This document shows positions 18,045 through 28,375 of a stretch of 64,000 nt of DNA, one piece after another. The stretch spans positions 186,001 to 250,000 of the forward strand of contig NZ_CP013381.1 of assembly GCF_001513745.1 (NCBI RefSeq). The letters are read 5' to 3'. The notes beneath the pieces are model-generated. The model did not search any database and was not told where the DNA came from. It saw only the letters and a program-made list of their open reading frames with translations. The position numbers were made by a program, and so were the translations under genes. Positions within the stretch are counted from its first letter, which is position 1; every line of letters begins with the position of its first letter. The DNA comes from Burkholderia humptydooensis. Lineage in GTDB: Bacteria > Pseudomonadota > Gammaproteobacteria > Burkholderiales > Burkholderiaceae.

Positions 18045-19733
18045 TCAGCGTCCGAGCATCGGCAGCTTCAGGCCCGCTTCCTTCGCGGTGCGCTGCGCGA
18101 GCTCGTAGCCGGCGTCCGCGTGACGCATCACGCCCGTGGCCGGATCGTTGAACAGCACGCGGCCGAGGCGCTCGTGCGCGGCATCGGTGCCATCGGCGAC
18201 GATCACGACGCCCGCATGCTGCGAGAAGCCCATGCCGACGCCGCCGCCGTGATGCAGCGACACCCACGACGCACCGCCCGCCGTGTTCAGCAGCGCGTTC
18301 AGCAGCGGCCAGTCGCTCACGGCATCCGAGCCGTCCTTCATCGCCTCCGTCTCGCGGTTCGGGCTCGCGACCGAGCCGGTGTCGAGGTGGTCGCGGCCGA
18401 TCACGACCGGCGCCTTCAGCTCGCCGTTCCTCACCATCTCGTTGAACGCCTGGCCGAGGCGATAGCGATCCTTCACGCCGACCCAGCAGATCCGCGCGGG
18501 CAGCCCCTGGAACGCGATCCGCTCGCGCGCCATGTCGAGCCAGTTGTGCAGGTGCGCATCGTCGGGGATCAGTTCCTTGACCTTCGCATCGGTCTTGTAG
18601 ATGTCCTCCGGATCGCCCGACAGCGCGACCCAGCGGAACGGCCCCTTGCCTTCGCAAAACAGCGGCCGGATGTACGCGGGCACGAAGCCCGGGAAGTCGA
18701 ACGCGTTCTCGACGCCCATTTCCAGCGCCATCTGGCGGATGTTGTTGCCGTAGTCGAGCGTCGCCGCGCCGCGCGCCTGCAGCGTCAGCATCGCGCGCAC
18801 CTGCGCCGCCATCGACTGCTTCGCCGCGCGCACGATGCTCTGCGGATCGACCTTCTGCGCCTCGCGCCACTGCTCGACGCTCCAGCCCTGCGGCAGGTAG
18901 CCGTTGATCGGATCGTGCGCGCTCGTCTGGTCGGTCACGCAGTCCGGCGTGATGCCGCGCGCGACGATCTCCGCGAACACGTCGGCCGCGTTGCCGAGGA
19001 GGCCCACCGACACCGGCTTGCCCGCGCGCTTCGCCTCGTCGATCATCGCGAGCGCTTCATCGAGCGTCTTCGCCTTCCTGTCGACGTAGCGCGTCTTCAG
19101 GCGGAAGTCGATCCGCGATTCGTCGCACTCGACCGCGATCATCGAGAAGCCCGCCATCGTCGCCGCGAGCGGCTGCGCGCCGCCCATGCCGCCGAGCCCG
19201 CCCGTCAGGATCCAGCGGCCCGCCGGATCGCCGTTGAAGTGCTGGTTCGCGACCGCGAAGAACGTCTCGTAGGTGCCCTGCACGATCCCCTGGCTGCCGA
19301 TGTAGATCCAGCTACCCGCCGTCATCTGGCCGTACATCATCAGGCCCTTGCGGTCGAGCTCGTTGAAGTGGTCCCACGTCGCCCAGTGCGGCACGAGGTT
19401 CGAGTTCGCGATCAGCACGCGCGGCGCGTTCTCGTGCGTGCGGAACACCCCGACCGGCTTGCCCGATTGCACGAGCAGCGTCTCGTCGCCGTTCAGGTCT
19501 TTCAGCGACGCGAGGATCTGGTCGAAGCAGTCCCAGTTGCACGCCGCGCGGCCGATGCCGCCGTAGACGACGAGCGCGTGCGGATGCTCGGCGACCTCCG
19601 GATCGAGATTGTTCTGGATCATCCGGTACGCGGCCTCGGCGAGCCAGTTCTTGCAGGTCTTCTCGCTGCCGCGCGGCGCGCGGATCGTACGAGTTGGGTC
19701 GAAACGCGGGTCAATATGTTTCCGATTGTTCAT
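18045..19733 (-). CDS. hutU: Urocanate hydratase (urocanase)
   Basis: A 562-residue cytoplasmic NAD-dependent enzyme converting urocanate to 4-imidazolone-5-propanoate, the second step of histidine breakdown. Family blocks are visible: [46 protein letters not shown], the Gly-rich NAD site [16 protein letters not shown], and [15 protein letters not shown] with the invariant Cys region, ending in [20 protein letters not shown]. Length is standard. It is 144 bp downstream of hutH on the same strand and very likely in the same operon. The stretch is more GC-biased in wobble positions than hutH, so the two may have separate histories. Confidence 0.97.
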   Translation of the reverse strand: MNNRKHIDPRFDPTRTIRAPRGSEKTCKNWLAEAAYRMIQNNLDPEVAEHPHALVVYGGIGRAACNWDCFDQILASLKDLNGDETLLVQSGKPVGVFRTHENAPRVLIANSNLVPHWATWDHFNELDRKGLMMYGQMTAGSWIYIGSQGIVQGTYETFFAVANQHFNGDPAGRWILTGGLGGMGGAQPLAATMAGFSMIAVECDESRIDFRLKTRYVDRKAKTLDEALAMIDEAKRAGKPVSVGLLGNAADVFAEIVARGITPDCVTDQTSAHDPINGYLPQGWSVEQWREAQKVDPQSIVRAAKQSMAAQVRAMLTLQARGAATLDYGNNIRQMALEMGVENAFDFPGFVPAYIRPLFCEGKGPFRWVALSGDPEDIYKTDAKVKELIPDDAHLHNWLDMARERIAFQGLPARICWVGVKDRYRLGQAFNEMVRNGELKAPVVIGRDHLDTGSVASPNRETEAMKDGSDAVSDWPLLNALLNTAGGASWVSLHHGGGVGMGFSQHAGVVIVADGTDAAHERLGRVLFNDPATGVMRHADAGYELAQRTAKEAGLKLPMLGR

Positions 19734-19877
19734 GTCGACTCTTAATCAAGTTGGTTTCATCGGGCAGACGCATGTTTAGCAATTCGTATCCCTAAATACG
19801 CATCGTTGATGTAGCGCAGGATGAGTGATCGTCAAATCAATTGGCTTCTCGTGTCGACTTCTCGACGCAACCGACCG

Positions 19878-21428
19878 TCAGTTCATCGACGAATGGCTGG
19901 GGAGCTTGTTTGCCACTGATTCCGGCGGCTCGATATGCGCTACCCATGACTTCATCGCGGCGATATCGTCTGCGAAATAGCGATCCTTATCGTAGAAGGC
20001 TACGTCCTTGCGGATCTCACCGATTACGTGCTCGAGCGCTTCGCTCGAACGAAGTGGCCGATGAAAATCGATACCCTGCGCGGCCGCCATCGCTTCGATG
20101 CCGACCACAACGGCCGTGTTTTCTGCCATCTCGCCAAGGCGACGGGCGGCGAACGTCGCCATCGAAACGTGATCTTCCTGGTTGGCCGAAGTCGGCAGGC
20201 TATCGACGCTTGCCGGGTGCGCGAGCGACTTGTTTTCGGACGCGAGTGCAGCAGCGGTCACTTGGGCGATCATGAAGCCCGAGTGCAGCCCGCCGTCGCT
20301 TACGAGGAAAGGTGGCAAGCCCGATAAATTGGCATCGAGCAACAAAGCAAGGCGCCGCTCGGACAGCGCGCCGATCTCGGAGATTGCAACGGCGATGCTG
20401 TCCGCCGCCAATGCGACCGGCTCCGCGTGGAAATTGCCGCCAGACAGGACTTCACCCTGATCGGCGAATACCAGCGGATTGTCCGAGGCCGCGTTGGCCT
20501 CGATGCGCAGCACTTCGGCTGCGTGACGCAGGCTGTCGAGGCATGCCCCCATGACCTGCGGTTGGCACCGGATTGAATAAGGGTCCTGCACGCGACCGCA
20601 GTCACGATGCGATGCGACGATCGGGCTGGCTTCGAGCAAGCTCCGGTACGCCGCGGCAACGTCGATCTGCCCCCGCTGTCCGCGCGCTGCGTGAATACGC
20701 GCATCGAACGGCGCGAGCGACCCCTTGATGGCTTCGAGCGACAGAGAACCCGCGAGCACCGCGGCCGCGAAGATGTCTTCTGCGGCAAACAGGCCGATCA
20801 GTGCGAGCGCCGTCGAGACCTGCGTACCGTTCAGGAACGCCAGTCCCTCCTTAGGTCCGAGCTGCAGCGGCTCGACGCCGGCGTGCCGGAGCGCCTCAGC
20901 CGCAGTCACGCGTTCGCCGTTGATGCGAGCGTCGCCGACACCGATCAGCGTCGACGTCATATGGGCGAGCGGCGCCAAGTCGCCGGATGCCCCGACCGAT
21001 CCCTTAGCCGGGATGCACGGGCAAACCCCTGCGTTGATCAGACGCACCAGCGCTTGAATGGCCTCCGGGCGGACGCCAGAATGGCCGCGTGCAAGACTAA
21101 TTGCCTTTAGCACCATGATCAGGCGTACCGTGTTGTCTTCGAGCAGCGGGCCGGTGCCGACACTGTGCGACAGCACGAGGTTGCGCTGGAGTTCAGCGAG
21201 TTTGTCGGACGGGATGACAGTCTGCGCCATCTTTCCGAACCCGGTATTGATGCCATATACCACCGCGCCGCGCGCGATGACGTCGTCGACAACTTCGTGG
21301 CTGCGTGCGGCGCTGGCAAGCGCGCGCGAATCGATTTCAATGCGCACGGGCTTACGCGCGATCTTGCGTAACTGGTCAAGTCCTACTTCGCCGGGGATCA
21401 GGGTAATCGGATGGTCGATGGAGGTCAT
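19878..21428 (-). CDS. hutH: Histidine ammonia-lyase
   Basis: An approximately 516-residue enzyme that removes ammonia from L-histidine to give urocanate. The tripeptide Ala-Ser-Gly in [12 protein letters not shown] forms the MIO electrophile. Other family blocks are [11 protein letters not shown] with the catalytic Tyr, [29 protein letters not shown] and EDHVSM. The ATG at 21428 was chosen over an upstream TTG five codons earlier; neither has a strong ribosome site. It lies 42 bp after hutC and upstream of hutU. Confidence 0.96.
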   Translation of the reverse strand: MTSIDHPITLIPGEVGLDQLRKIARKPVRIEIDSRALASAARSHEVVDDVIARGAVVYGINTGFGKMAQTVIPSDKLAELQRNLVLSHSVGTGPLLEDNTVRLIMVLKAISLARGHSGVRPEAIQALVRLINAGVCPCIPAKGSVGASGDLAPLAHMTSTLIGVGDARINGERVTAAEALRHAGVEPLQLGPKEGLAFLNGTQVSTALALIGLFAAEDIFAAAVLAGSLSLEAIKGSLAPFDARIHAARGQRGQIDVAAAYRSLLEASPIVASHRDCGRVQDPYSIRCQPQVMGACLDSLRHAAEVLRIEANAASDNPLVFADQGEVLSGGNFHAEPVALAADSIAVAISEIGALSERRLALLLDANLSGLPPFLVSDGGLHSGFMIAQVTAAALASENKSLAHPASVDSLPTSANQEDHVSMATFAARRLGEMAENTAVVVGIEAMAAAQGIDFHRPLRSSEALEHVIGEIRKDVAFYDKDRYFADDIAAMKSWVAHIEPPESVANKLPSHSSMN

Positions 21429-21470
21429 AATGGTCAGCTTCAAAAGGCGATGAACGGAGTATGGCTAAGA

Positions 21471-22262
21471 TCAGCCCTGCCGCCGGGTCGCAGCGGGGGT
21501 GAAGCGGCAGCCCAGCCGGTACCGGGAACCAGGATGAATGAAGCGCGCGAAGGTGACCGCCTTGCCGTTGGTCCAGGTACGGCGCACGAGCGTCAGACAC
21601 GGCTCTCCCTCAGCGATTTCGAGCAGAGTGGCCTCGGTCGCCGTTACGAGTCCCGCGTCGACGACGTGCTCGACTTCGCCCAAGGGCACCGTGCTGTACA
21701 GGTACTCGGAAGGCCGGATGGTGTTGAAGTCCTGTGCGAGAAAATCCGGTGCGGCGGCTGGATTCACATAGCGGTCTTCGAGTTGCACCGGTAGTCCGTT
21801 TTCGCGGTGAACACAGATCACGTGGAACACTGAGGCGCCCGGACCGAGTCCGAGTGCGCTCGACACCTGGACGGAAGCGGTTTCCCGCGTCTGCAGGAGG
21901 ATCGAAAAAGTGTATTCATGGCCGCGTGAACGGATTTCGTCGCCGATATGGGCGATCGTCAGCAGGGTTGACTGGGGCCTGGCCTCGGCGACGAACGTGC
22001 CGACACCCGATAGCCGTGTCAGCACGCCGTCGTCGCTCAACTCGCGCAAGGCTCGATTGATTGTCATCCGCGACACACCGAGCATGTCTACGAGACTCAG
22101 CTCCGACGGGATGCGGTCGCCGGCCTGCCACGCACCGGAATCGATACTGTCGAGGACGTACGCCTTGACCTGCTCGTAGCGAGCCAACGACGATGAGTTA
22201 GGGGCCGAAACTGACTTTCCATGCTGTCCGGTCGAGATAGGATCGCGTTCAGCGGTTTTCAA
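21471..22262 (-). CDS. hutC: Histidine-utilisation repressor, GntR/HutC family
   Basis: A 263-residue regulator. Residues about 25-90 are a GntR winged helix (YEQVKAYVLDSI, DRIPSELSLVDMLGVSRMTINRALRELSDDGVL). The rest is a UTRA ligand domain (VFHVICVHRENGLPVQLEDRYVNP, RRTWTNGKAVTFARFIHPGSRYRL). No ATG fits: the TTG at 22262 follows GAGGAG at 7 bp and overlaps the aminotransferase stop as TTGA, so translation is coupled. HutC is released from DNA by urocanate. Probable targets are the GTATATAC sites at 26607 and 26684, upstream of the first gene of this operon. Confidence 0.9.
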   Translation of the reverse strand: MKTAERDPISTGQHGKSVSAPNSSSLARYEQVKAYVLDSIDSGAWQAGDRIPSELSLVDMLGVSRMTINRALRELSDDGVLTRLSGVGTFVAEARPQSTLLTIAHIGDEIRSRGHEYTFSILLQTRETASVQVSSALGLGPGASVFHVICVHRENGLPVQLEDRYVNPAAAPDFLAQDFNTIRPSEYLYSTVPLGEVEHVVDAGLVTATEATLLEIAEGEPCLTLVRRTWTNGKAVTFARFIHPGSRYRLGCRFTPAATRRQG

Positions 22263-23401
22263 CGCAGACTCCTCGTGTTGGCATCGTCTCGCACGCGTGC
22301 AAGCGCGTCGACAAACATGTCGTTGTCGTTGATGCTGCCTATTGATACACGCAGACAGCGATCGTACGCCGACTCGCGCCACGGCTTGACGATTACGCCT
22401 TCCGACAGCAGCCGTTGCGACAGCGCGGCGGCGTCCTCATGGGCATCGAAGAACAGGAAATTTGCATAGGAGCGCGCCGGCGCATAGCCGAGCGCGACCA
22501 GTGATGCACGCATCCGCTCTCGCTCCCTGCCAACGTGCTCGACACTCGTCGCGACGTGCCCGACGTCCGACAGCGCCGCTATCGCCGCGCACTGCGCAAG
22601 GTGATTGATGTTGAACGGGGTGCGTACCCGGTTCAGCAACTCGGCAAGTCGCGTATCCGACGCGATCCCGTAGCCGATTCGCATCCCCGCGAGTCCGTAC
22701 GCTTTCGAGAACGTACGCAGCACGAGCCACGGCAGCCCGGATTGGGCAAGCAAAACCAGACAATCTGCGTAATCAGGGGCGACGCGCGCATATTCGTAGT
22801 AGGCCTCGTCCCACAGCACGAGGGTGCCAGGTGACACGCAGGACAGCAGTCGCCGAATCTGCCCACCGTTCATTGCGCAGCCGACGGGATTCGACGGATT
22901 GCTGACGATTAGCATCCGGATGCGCGGCGTCAGCGCCGCGCAAAGCGCCTCGACGTCGAACTCGAAATCGCGCATCGGAACGGTCTTGACTGTGGCTCCG
23001 ACGCTTTTCGGGCAGATGACGTGCAGGCCGAACGACGGCGCGACAGTGACGACTTCATCACCAGGCGCGAGAAATGCGTGCGCGGCTACTGACAGCAGGT
23101 CTTCCGAGCCGTTGCCGAAGCAGAGCTGTCCTCCGTTGATTGCGAGTTGTGCGGCCAGCGCGGCACGCAATATGTTGCACGCCGGATCGGGATACACGCT
23201 GACGCCGTCGGCCAGTGCCTGCGCCAGTGCATCGCCGACACGGGCGCTCGCACCGAACGGATTCTCGTTGCTGGCGAGTTTGGCGACGTGCGTCACGCCG
23301 AAGTGCTCGCGGACATAGTCGGCCGACAACCCCGCGTTGTAGACAGGTAGCGCGCGCACTTCGGAGCGGGTGGCGTCGATGAACATTTCGGTCGGTGTCA
23401 T
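22259..23401 (-). CDS. HisC-like PLP aminotransferase (histidinol-phosphate aminotransferase family)
   Basis: A 380-residue fold type I aminotransferase. Visible PLP residues include [25 protein letters not shown], the WDEAYYEYA Asp-x-x-Tyr, and the Schiff-base Lys in [17 protein letters not shown]. Biosynthetic HisC normally sits in a his operon. Here it is inside a histidine-degradation/transport operon, with ATGA and TTGA overlaps to the ATPase and hutC. It may transaminate histidine (to imidazole pyruvate) or an aromatic amino acid brought in by the adjacent importer. The substrate is inferred only from context. Confidence 0.86.
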   Translation of the reverse strand: MTPTEMFIDATRSEVRALPVYNAGLSADYVREHFGVTHVAKLASNENPFGASARVGDALAQALADGVSVYPDPACNILRAALAAQLAINGGQLCFGNGSEDLLSVAAHAFLAPGDEVVTVAPSFGLHVICPKSVGATVKTVPMRDFEFDVEALCAALTPRIRMLIVSNPSNPVGCAMNGGQIRRLLSCVSPGTLVLWDEAYYEYARVAPDYADCLVLLAQSGLPWLVLRTFSKAYGLAGMRIGYGIASDTRLAELLNRVRTPFNINHLAQCAAIAALSDVGHVATSVEHVGRERERMRASLVALGYAPARSYANFLFFDAHEDAAALSQRLLSEGVIVKPWRESAYDRCLRVSIGSINDNDMFVDALARVRDDANTRSLR

Positions 23402-24261
23402 GCAGAATCCTTGTCGTTGTTTTGTGTCCAGAACGCGTTGCGGTCGAAGTAGTTCTGCAGGAACTGGCGCAGCCGGGGCTGCGTAGTGTCGTGAAAAACA
23501 TCATCCGGCGAGCCCTGAACGGCGATGCGGCCCTGGTCGATGAACACGACCTTGTTGGCGACCTGCGCGGCGAATCCCATTTCATGCGTAACCACGACCA
23601 TCGTCATGCCTTCGCGGGCAAGCTGCTTCATGACCTGCAGGACTTCTCCGACGAGTTCAGGATCGAGTGCTGACGTCGGCTCATCGAACAGCATGATGTG
23701 CGGCTCCATCGCCAATGCCCGAGCTATCGCGACGCGCTGCTGCTGACCGCCCGAGAGCTTCGACGGATGCGCGTCGGCCTTGTGAGCGAGCCCGACAGTC
23801 TCCAGCATCGCCATACCACGCCGGCGCGATTCGTCGCGCGACAGGCCGCGCACGCGCTGCAACGCCTCGGTGACGTTGCCGAGCGCGGTCATGTGCGGCC
23901 ACAGGTTGAACTGTTGGAACACCATGCCGACGTTGCGCCGTACCCGGTTGATCTCTGCCAGCGACGCGCGCTCGCGTCGACCGTTGCGGATCGAATAGCC
24001 GAGCAATTCGCCTTCGATCCGCACCTCCCCGCGGTCGTAGTTTTCGAGCGCGGCAAGGCAGCGCAGTAGCGTGCTCTTGCCGGACCCGGACGGCCCGATA
24101 ATGCAGGCTACTTCTGATTTCCTGATCTCCAGGTCGACACCGCACAGCACTTCGACCTCGCCGAACCTCTTCCCGAGTTCGCGAACCTCGATAAGCGGTG
24201 CAGCGTCTGAGGCAGACAGCGCATGGGCGGAAGATGCGGTGATATCGGTTAGAACGTTCAT
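23398..24261 (-). CDS. Polar amino acid (histidine-type) ABC transporter ATP-binding protein
   Basis: An approximately 287-residue HisP/GlnQ-type ATPase. Walker A is GPSGSGKST, the Q-loop [11 protein letters not shown], the signature LSGGQQQR, Walker [14 protein letters not shown] and the switch His lies in VVTHEMGFA. The start at 24261 has GAGGA about 10 bp before it; an ATG at 24288, overlapping the permease stop as TGATG, would add nine residues. The 3' end overlaps the aminotransferase start (ATGA). Together with the genes at 24288-26517 it forms a complete importer, probably for histidine or urocanate-like compounds given the hut neighbours. Confidence 0.9.
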   Translation of the reverse strand: MNVLTDITASSAHALSASDAAPLIEVRELGKRFGEVEVLCGVDLEIRKSEVACIIGPSGSGKSTLLRCLAALENYDRGEVRIEGELLGYSIRNGRRERASLAEINRVRRNVGMVFQQFNLWPHMTALGNVTEALQRVRGLSRDESRRRGMAMLETVGLAHKADAHPSKLSGGQQQRVAIARALAMEPHIMLFDEPTSALDPELVGEVLQVMKQLAREGMTMVVVTHEMGFAAQVANKVVFIDQGRIAVQGSPDDVFHDTTQPRLRQFLQNYFDRNAFWTQNNDKDSA

Positions 24262-24287
24262 CTGACTTGAGTCCTCGAATGGGCGCA

Positions 24288-24941
24288 TCAACGGGCGAGA
24301 CGAGTTTCGACCCAGGCGCCGGCGCGTGACGTGAATTCGACCAGCGCGAGATAGCAGACGCACAGGACGAGCAGTGTTTCCACGAAAGCGAACGTTTCGG
24401 AGCCGATGCCGGTCAGCACGAACGTGAGCTCGGGCACGGTGACGATGGACAGGACGGCAGTTTCCTTGCTCAGCACGATCGTCAGGTTGGTGAGTGCGGG
24501 CACGATCAGCACGAGCATCTGAGGTAGTTGCACGCGCCACACCGTCTGCCAGCGGGACAGTCCGAGACACTGAGCCGCCTCGAGGTGTCCGGGCGGGATC
24601 GAGCGAAATCCGGAGCGGAAAGCTTCGGCAAAGTAGGCCCCTCCATAGAGGCCGAGGCCGAGAACGCCGGCGGTGACAGGGCCGAGTGTGAGTCCCAGTG
24701 CGGGGCCCCCGTAGTACAGGATGAAGAGCTGTACAAGGAACGGGGTGCTCCTGAAGCACTCGATATAGGCGCGCAACACGCCGCGGATCCAGCGATTGCT
24801 GAAGAGTTGGAGTACGGCAACGACGAAGCCGATCGCGATGCCGATCGCCACGCCGGCGGTCCAGGTGCCGATGGTGACGCCAAAGCCGGAGAGGATGGGA
24901 TGCAGGTTCTGCGTAATGACGGCAGGGTCGAACTGTTTCAT
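24288..24941 (-). CDS. Polar amino acid ABC transporter permease (HisM-like)
   Basis: A 217-residue inner-membrane permease. Hydrophobic segments lie near residues 18-45, 55-80, 85-105 and 180-205. The EAA loop is [30 protein letters not shown], followed by [18 protein letters not shown]. It starts 9 bp after the stop of the other permease, and its stop overlaps or abuts the ATPase start. Confidence 0.9.
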   Translation of the reverse strand: MKQFDPAVITQNLHPILSGFGVTIGTWTAGVAIGIAIGFVVAVLQLFSNRWIRGVLRAYIECFRSTPFLVQLFILYYGGPALGLTLGPVTAGVLGLGLYGGAYFAEAFRSGFRSIPPGHLEAAQCLGLSRWQTVWRVQLPQMLVLIVPALTNLTIVLSKETAVLSIVTVPELTFVLTGIGSETFAFVETLLVLCVCYLALVEFTSRAGAWVETRLAR

Positions 24942-24950
24942 TGCGTGACC

Positions 24951-25598
24951 TCAGGCGTGCAGTCGATGTTCGGCCAGATGAGCGAAAGCCGCGAGCGTGC
25001 CGTTGATCACGAAGTAGATCAGGCCAGCGGCCAGGTAGGCTTCGAGCGGCCGGTAGGTGCTGGCGGCGATGTTCTGCGCAGTGCGGGTGACTTCGGCGAC
25101 GCCGACAACCGAGATCAACGACGAGGCCTTGATGAGCAGCACCATTTCGTTCGCGAGCGACGGCAGTGTGAGTCGTGTTGCCTGCGGTACTTTAATACGC
25201 CAGAGCGTGGCGAACGCGCGCATGCCAAGCATTCGCGCGGCCTCAATGTGCCCGTATGGGACGCTCAGGAATCCGCCCCGCAGAATCTCCGCAACGTACG
25301 CAGCGGAGCATAGCGACACGGCGCTGACTGCTGCGACGAGCGGTGGCACATTGATGCCCACGAACGGCAGCAGGTAGTACACGAGCAGAAGTTGTACGAG
25401 CAGCGGCACTCCGCGGAACACAAATACGTACGCGGCTCCGATTGCACTTATCGAGCGATTTGGGGATAACCGCGAGGCACAAACGGCAAGGCCGATGAAG
25501 AAGCCGAAGACAAGCCCGGCCAGCGAGACGCCCACTGTAGTGAGGGCTGCCTTCCCGAGGAGCGGCATGGATTGCATGAAGGTGGTCAGGTCGAACAT
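24951..25598 (-). CDS. Polar amino acid ABC transporter permease (HisQ-like)
   Basis: An approximately 215-residue permease with the EAA loop [29 protein letters not shown] followed by [19 protein letters not shown]. The ATG at 25598 places the first membrane helix about 20 residues in, as is usual; an ATG eight codons earlier (25622) is also possible. The open frame extends further upstream without family similarity. It is separated from the binding-protein gene by about 90 bp. Confidence 0.87.
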   Translation of the reverse strand: MFDLTTFMQSMPLLGKAALTTVGVSLAGLVFGFFIGLAVCASRLSPNRSISAIGAAYVFVFRGVPLLVQLLLVYYLLPFVGINVPPLVAAVSAVSLCSAAYVAEILRGGFLSVPYGHIEAARMLGMRAFATLWRIKVPQATRLTLPSLANEMVLLIKASSLISVVGVAEVTRTAQNIAASTYRPLEAYLAAGLIYFVINGTLAAFAHLAEHRLHA

Positions 25599-25689
25599 GG
25601 CAAATGGCGTCTGAAAGATCATGCCGCCGGACGGGTATGCGTGCGGGCAGCCGGGAGCTACCCGCGCACGGACCCCGGTGGTGTCGGGT

Positions 25690-26517
25690 TCAATAACTTG
25701 GGGTCGGCAGCGTGGACGGCATGTCCATCGCGACGCCAAGCCACTTCTTCTGCAACGCAGCGAGACGTCCGTCGGCCTGAATCTTAACGAGGGCGGCGTC
25801 GAACGCGTCGAGGAGTGACTTGCTGCTCGCATCCTTGCGCATGCAATACGCGTAGTAGACCTTCGCGCCGAACGACGGCTGCACCACGGAGAACACGCCC
25901 GGTCGCTGCTTCGCGACATAGGCGATGTTCGTTACCGAATTCGCGACAGCCACGATGCGGCCAGTGGCCAGATCTGCATATGCCTGGTTATTGTCCACGT
26001 ACTCGCGGATTTCAGGCGGCTTCGGCAGTGTCGCTGCATAGCTCTTCAGTTGGTCTAACTGTGCTGAACCCTTTTGTGCGCCGACCGTCTTGCCACCAAT
26101 ATCCGATGATTGCCTGATCGACGCGTCGCCGGTGCGTTTGAGCAGAGCATCGGTTGCATCGGCGATCGGCAGCGTATACGCGTAACGATCCATGCGTGCC
26201 TTCGTCACAGTCAGGGGGCCGCCGACCATGTCGAACTTGCCCGCTTCGAGGCCGGGCAGCACGCTTGCCCACGGCAGGTCGATGAAGCGTACCTTTACAC
26301 GCAGTTCGTTGCCGACCTCAGCGAACAGATCCTTGTTGAATCCTGCCTGCTGACCGTTTTCCAGGAAGTCGAACGGGGCGAACTGCATTTCGGTGCCGAC
26401 AACCAGCTCACCGGCTTTCCTGACCTTTGCCAGTTCGTCTTCGGCGAAGGCGGACACACTTGCCGCACCCAAGGCCAATGCCAACACATATCGTTTCCAA
26501 CCAGTGACACGCTTCAT
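25690..26517 (-). CDS. Periplasmic amino acid-binding protein (SBP family 3)
   Basis: A 275-residue precursor. A Sec signal peptide ends near SVSAFA (about residue 25). The mature protein has LVVGTEMQFAPFDFLENGQQAGFNKDLFAEVG and later GGKTVGAQKGSAQLDQL, the two-lobe family-3 pattern. GGAG lies about 7 bp before the ATG. It is the first gene of the transport-hut operon and lies downstream of the GTATATAC elements at 26607 and 26684. It is a probable histidine or related amino acid binding protein. Confidence 0.9.
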   Translation of the reverse strand: MKRVTGWKRYVLALALGAASVSAFAEDELAKVRKAGELVVGTEMQFAPFDFLENGQQAGFNKDLFAEVGNELRVKVRFIDLPWASVLPGLEAGKFDMVGGPLTVTKARMDRYAYTLPIADATDALLKRTGDASIRQSSDIGGKTVGAQKGSAQLDQLKSYAATLPKPPEIREYVDNNQAYADLATGRIVAVANSVTNIAYVAKQRPGVFSVVQPSFGAKVYYAYCMRKDASSKSLLDAFDAALVKIQADGRLAALQKKWLGVAMDMPSTLPTPSY

Positions 26518-26606
26518 CGAATTTCTCCAGAGGGAATGAATGGATTGGCGGGATCGTGGCCCTCAGCCCCACCACTGCGTCTCTCGGTCTATACATGTTG
26601 GGCGCA

Positions 26607-26614
26607 GTATATAC
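26607..26614. promoter_or_regulatory. Putative HutC operator 1
   Basis: GTATATAC within CAGTATATACAG, 90 bp upstream of the binding-protein start. A TGTATATACA-like palindrome is the known HutC recognition pattern in Pseudomonas. It lies in front of the operon that encodes hutC itself. Confidence 0.55.
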
Positions 26615-26683
26615 AGCCAATTTTAGGGAGGTGGTGGCTTTTTTGCATCGTTTACCCGTGGTTGTACGGTAGTTTTTTGGAGT

Positions 26684-26693
26684 GGTATATACC
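26684..26693. promoter_or_regulatory. Putative HutC operator 2
   Basis: GGTATATACC is a perfect 10-bp palindrome sharing the GTATATAC core of the site at 26607, 78 bp away centre to centre. Two spaced sites upstream of the transport-hut operon would allow cooperative or looping repression. Binding is inferred from the motif only. Confidence 0.5.
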
Positions 26694-27396
26694 GCGCCGT
26701 TCTGGGGCCTCCAACCTGCGGGATGGGTATGCGGCCTTGTTGTCTTGATATTTCCGGAACTGTCCTGCGTTCGCGGGATGGTGAATGAGGGTCGGCCGGT
26801 AATGGTGGTTATGCTCTGCAGAGCAGTGCGACACGTGTCGCCGTCAGCCGCGCGTCAAGCGGCATGTAGTTGTCGGTAAAGCTCGCTTGTGCCTTGTCAC
26901 GCACAGCTTGACGTGCCGTGACCTGCTGTACGACCAGCAGTTGCCTACTTGGACAGGCGCGGTGGGTAACTACCGGGTCTGAAGCTCCAAGGACAATGTA
27001 CTCGTCCAAAGACGCCACGACTCGGTGACGATGTGTGGTGACGCTGCGAGCCGCAATGCGGCGTGGAGGCTAGGCAAGTTCCGCATGCGCAACGGATGTG
27101 AGGCGAATCAACAATGTGATGCTTGCGAAGGGCTCGCGCAGTTGGCGAGACCGGCGTCAGTGCGACGCTTAATGCTGTGCTCGAGCGCAGTGCGATGAAA
27201 GTCACATGCTGCGTTCTTCGGGATCCTTATAGATGGGGTGTTGAATCCAAACCAGTAGTTCGAAGTTCATCCTGCGCTCGCGAACGCTGTTTGTTAGACG
27301 ATAACTGTAGCTCACCCGTGCAACAACCGCGACGACTGGCAGCATTCTCCTGCCAGCCGGCGGTCGGACCTACATATGCCAACGGCAGACAGCGAT
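26694..27396. other. Intergenic region with no recognised gene
   Basis: About 700 bp upstream of the toxin-antitoxin promoter. Several short open frames occur on both strands, but their translations are Cys/Arg-rich and unlike any family I know, and none has a good ribosome site. It may be degraded DNA at the left edge of the mobile region. Apart from the hairpin at its right end, I see nothing in it. Confidence 0.35.
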
Positions 27397-27426
27397 CAAT
27401 GCCGCTAATGGGAGTTAGCGGCATTG
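27397..27426. repeat. Perfect 12-bp inverted repeat (hairpin)
   Basis: CAATGCCGCTAA and its exact complement are separated by 6 bases (TGGGAG). No T-run follows on either strand, so it is not a standard intrinsic terminator. It is about 40 bp upstream of the -35 box of the toxin-antitoxin operon and could be a regulator site, a transcript insulator or a relic of an element end. Confidence 0.55.
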
Positions 27427-27465
27427 CGTTTAATGCGTGAAAACCCCATAGGGCCGGAATCTACC

Positions 27466-27495
27466 TTGCTTTCGGCCTTTCCGAATACGTATAAT
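27466..27495 (+). promoter_or_regulatory. Sigma-70-like promoter of the toxin-antitoxin operon
   Basis: TTGCTT (27466-27471) and a perfect TATAAT (27490-27495) are spaced by 18 bp, with the antitoxin ATG 28 bp beyond the -10. The AT-rich partly palindromic stretch ATACGTATAATACATAT covers the -10 box and is a likely antitoxin-binding operator for autorepression, as usual for Phd/YefM systems. Confidence 0.6.
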
Positions 27496-27522
27496 ACATA
27501 TTCAGTGTATCAGGAGGCCATC

Positions 27523-27774
27523 ATGCCCACCATCACCGCCACCGATCTGGCGCGCCACACCCGCCAGATCCTCGACCAGGTCGCCCGGCACGGTGAGACC
27601 ATCGTGGTCGAACGCAACCAGACCGTGATCGCGCGCCTGGTGCCCGCCGAACCCGCCATGAACGCCGCGCAGGCGCTCGCCGGTCTGCCGATGATCGGCG
27701 CCGAGGACGCGGCTCGCTGGCTGCATGACAGCCGCACCGGTTTCGAAGACGGAGTGCGAGACCCGTGGGCGTGA
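27523..27774 (+). CDS. Phd/YefM-family antitoxin
   Basis: An 83-residue protein starting MPTITATDLARHTRQILDQV, then GETIVVERNQTVIARLVPAE, the N-terminal DNA-binding fold of Phd/YefM antitoxins. The C-terminal half, which would bind the toxin, is acidic and flexible (SRTGFEDGVRDPWA). AGGAGG precedes the ATG at 27523; the longer open frame upstream is not used. It overlaps the PIN toxin gene, the usual antitoxin-first order. It neutralises the toxin and represses the shared promoter. Confidence 0.85.
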   Translation: MPTITATDLARHTRQILDQVARHGETIVVERNQTVIARLVPAEPAMNAAQALAGLPMIGAEDAARWLHDSRTGFEDGVRDPWA

Positions 27775-28187
27775 TCATCGACAGCTGCGTATGGGTGGGG
27801 CTCGCTGGAGGGATGGTGGCGCCGCGTGCTGTGATCGACGCAGCCGGCGACGCACCGGTGTTCATCTCGACGATCTCGCTCGGCGAACTGGCGTTCGGTG
27901 TGCAGTCCTGCGCGGATGCGGCCGAGCGCGCGCGACGCGCCGCGCACCTGCGCCAGCTCGAGCGGCGGCCCGTGCTCGACGTCACGCGTCACACCGCGGC
28001 CGCGTTCGGCGTGCTGGCAGCCGCCGTCAAGCAGACGGGCCGCTCGCCGCGCCCGCGCTACAACGATCTGTGGATCGCCGCGCAGGCGATCGAGCACGGT
28101 TACGTGCTGATGACGCTGAATGTGGCGGATTTCGCGGACCTGCCGGGACTGAGCGTGGTCGTCCCGACGAGCGCCGGCGTCAGTTAG
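27771..28187 (+). CDS. PIN-domain (VapC-type) toxin ribonuclease
   Basis: An approximately 138-residue PIN nuclease. The four acidic metal-binding positions are visible: Asp in VIIDSCVWV, Glu in ISLGELAFGV, Asp in YNDLWIAAQA and Asp in LNVADFADLPG. VapC enzymes cleave tRNA or rRNA when the antitoxin is degraded. The GTG at 27771 overlaps the antitoxin stop as GTGA; a GTG at 27765 is the alternative start. It probably stabilises this mobile-element-rich locus. Confidence 0.86.
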   Translation: MIIDSCVWVGLAGGMVAPRAVIDAAGDAPVFISTISLGELAFGVQSCADAAERARRAAHLRQLERRPVLDVTRHTAAAFGVLAAAVKQTGRSPRPRYNDLWIAAQAIEHGYVLMTLNVADFADLPGLSVVVPTSAGVS

Positions 28188-28217
28188 CTGAACGAAACGC
28201 CTTTGCCAGGAGCGACG

Positions 28218-28352
28218 ATGAAAACGGTCGACGAACTGCTGATGGATGCGCCTGACGATCAGGTCACGCGCTGCCAGCTCGCCTGGAAAGCGGTGGCCGC
28301 CGACGTGCGCGCCCTGGCCGATGCGTGCGCCGCCAGGATCGGCACCGCCTAA
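28218..28352 (+). CDS. Small protein of unknown function (44 residues)
   Basis: The ORF starts with ATG after AGGAGCG and ends in TAA. The product is MKTVDELLMDAPDDQ followed by an Ala-rich helical segment. I do not recognise the family. Good ribosome site, GC-rich wobble bases and position 30 bp after the toxin gene support it as a real gene in the same transcript. Confidence 0.45.
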   Translation: MKTVDELLMDAPDDQVTRCQLAWKAVAADVRALADACAARIGTA

Positions 28353-28375
28353 CCGCCTCGATACCGGAGATCACG

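Noticed and set aside
18009..19745. A 578-codon plus-strand open frame opposite hutU
   Set aside because: The minus strand encodes an unmistakable urocanase of normal length; the plus frame is an Arg-rich shadow.
27397..27426. Intrinsic terminator
   Set aside because: The hairpin is perfect but has no following T-run on either strand, and no gene ends close to it.
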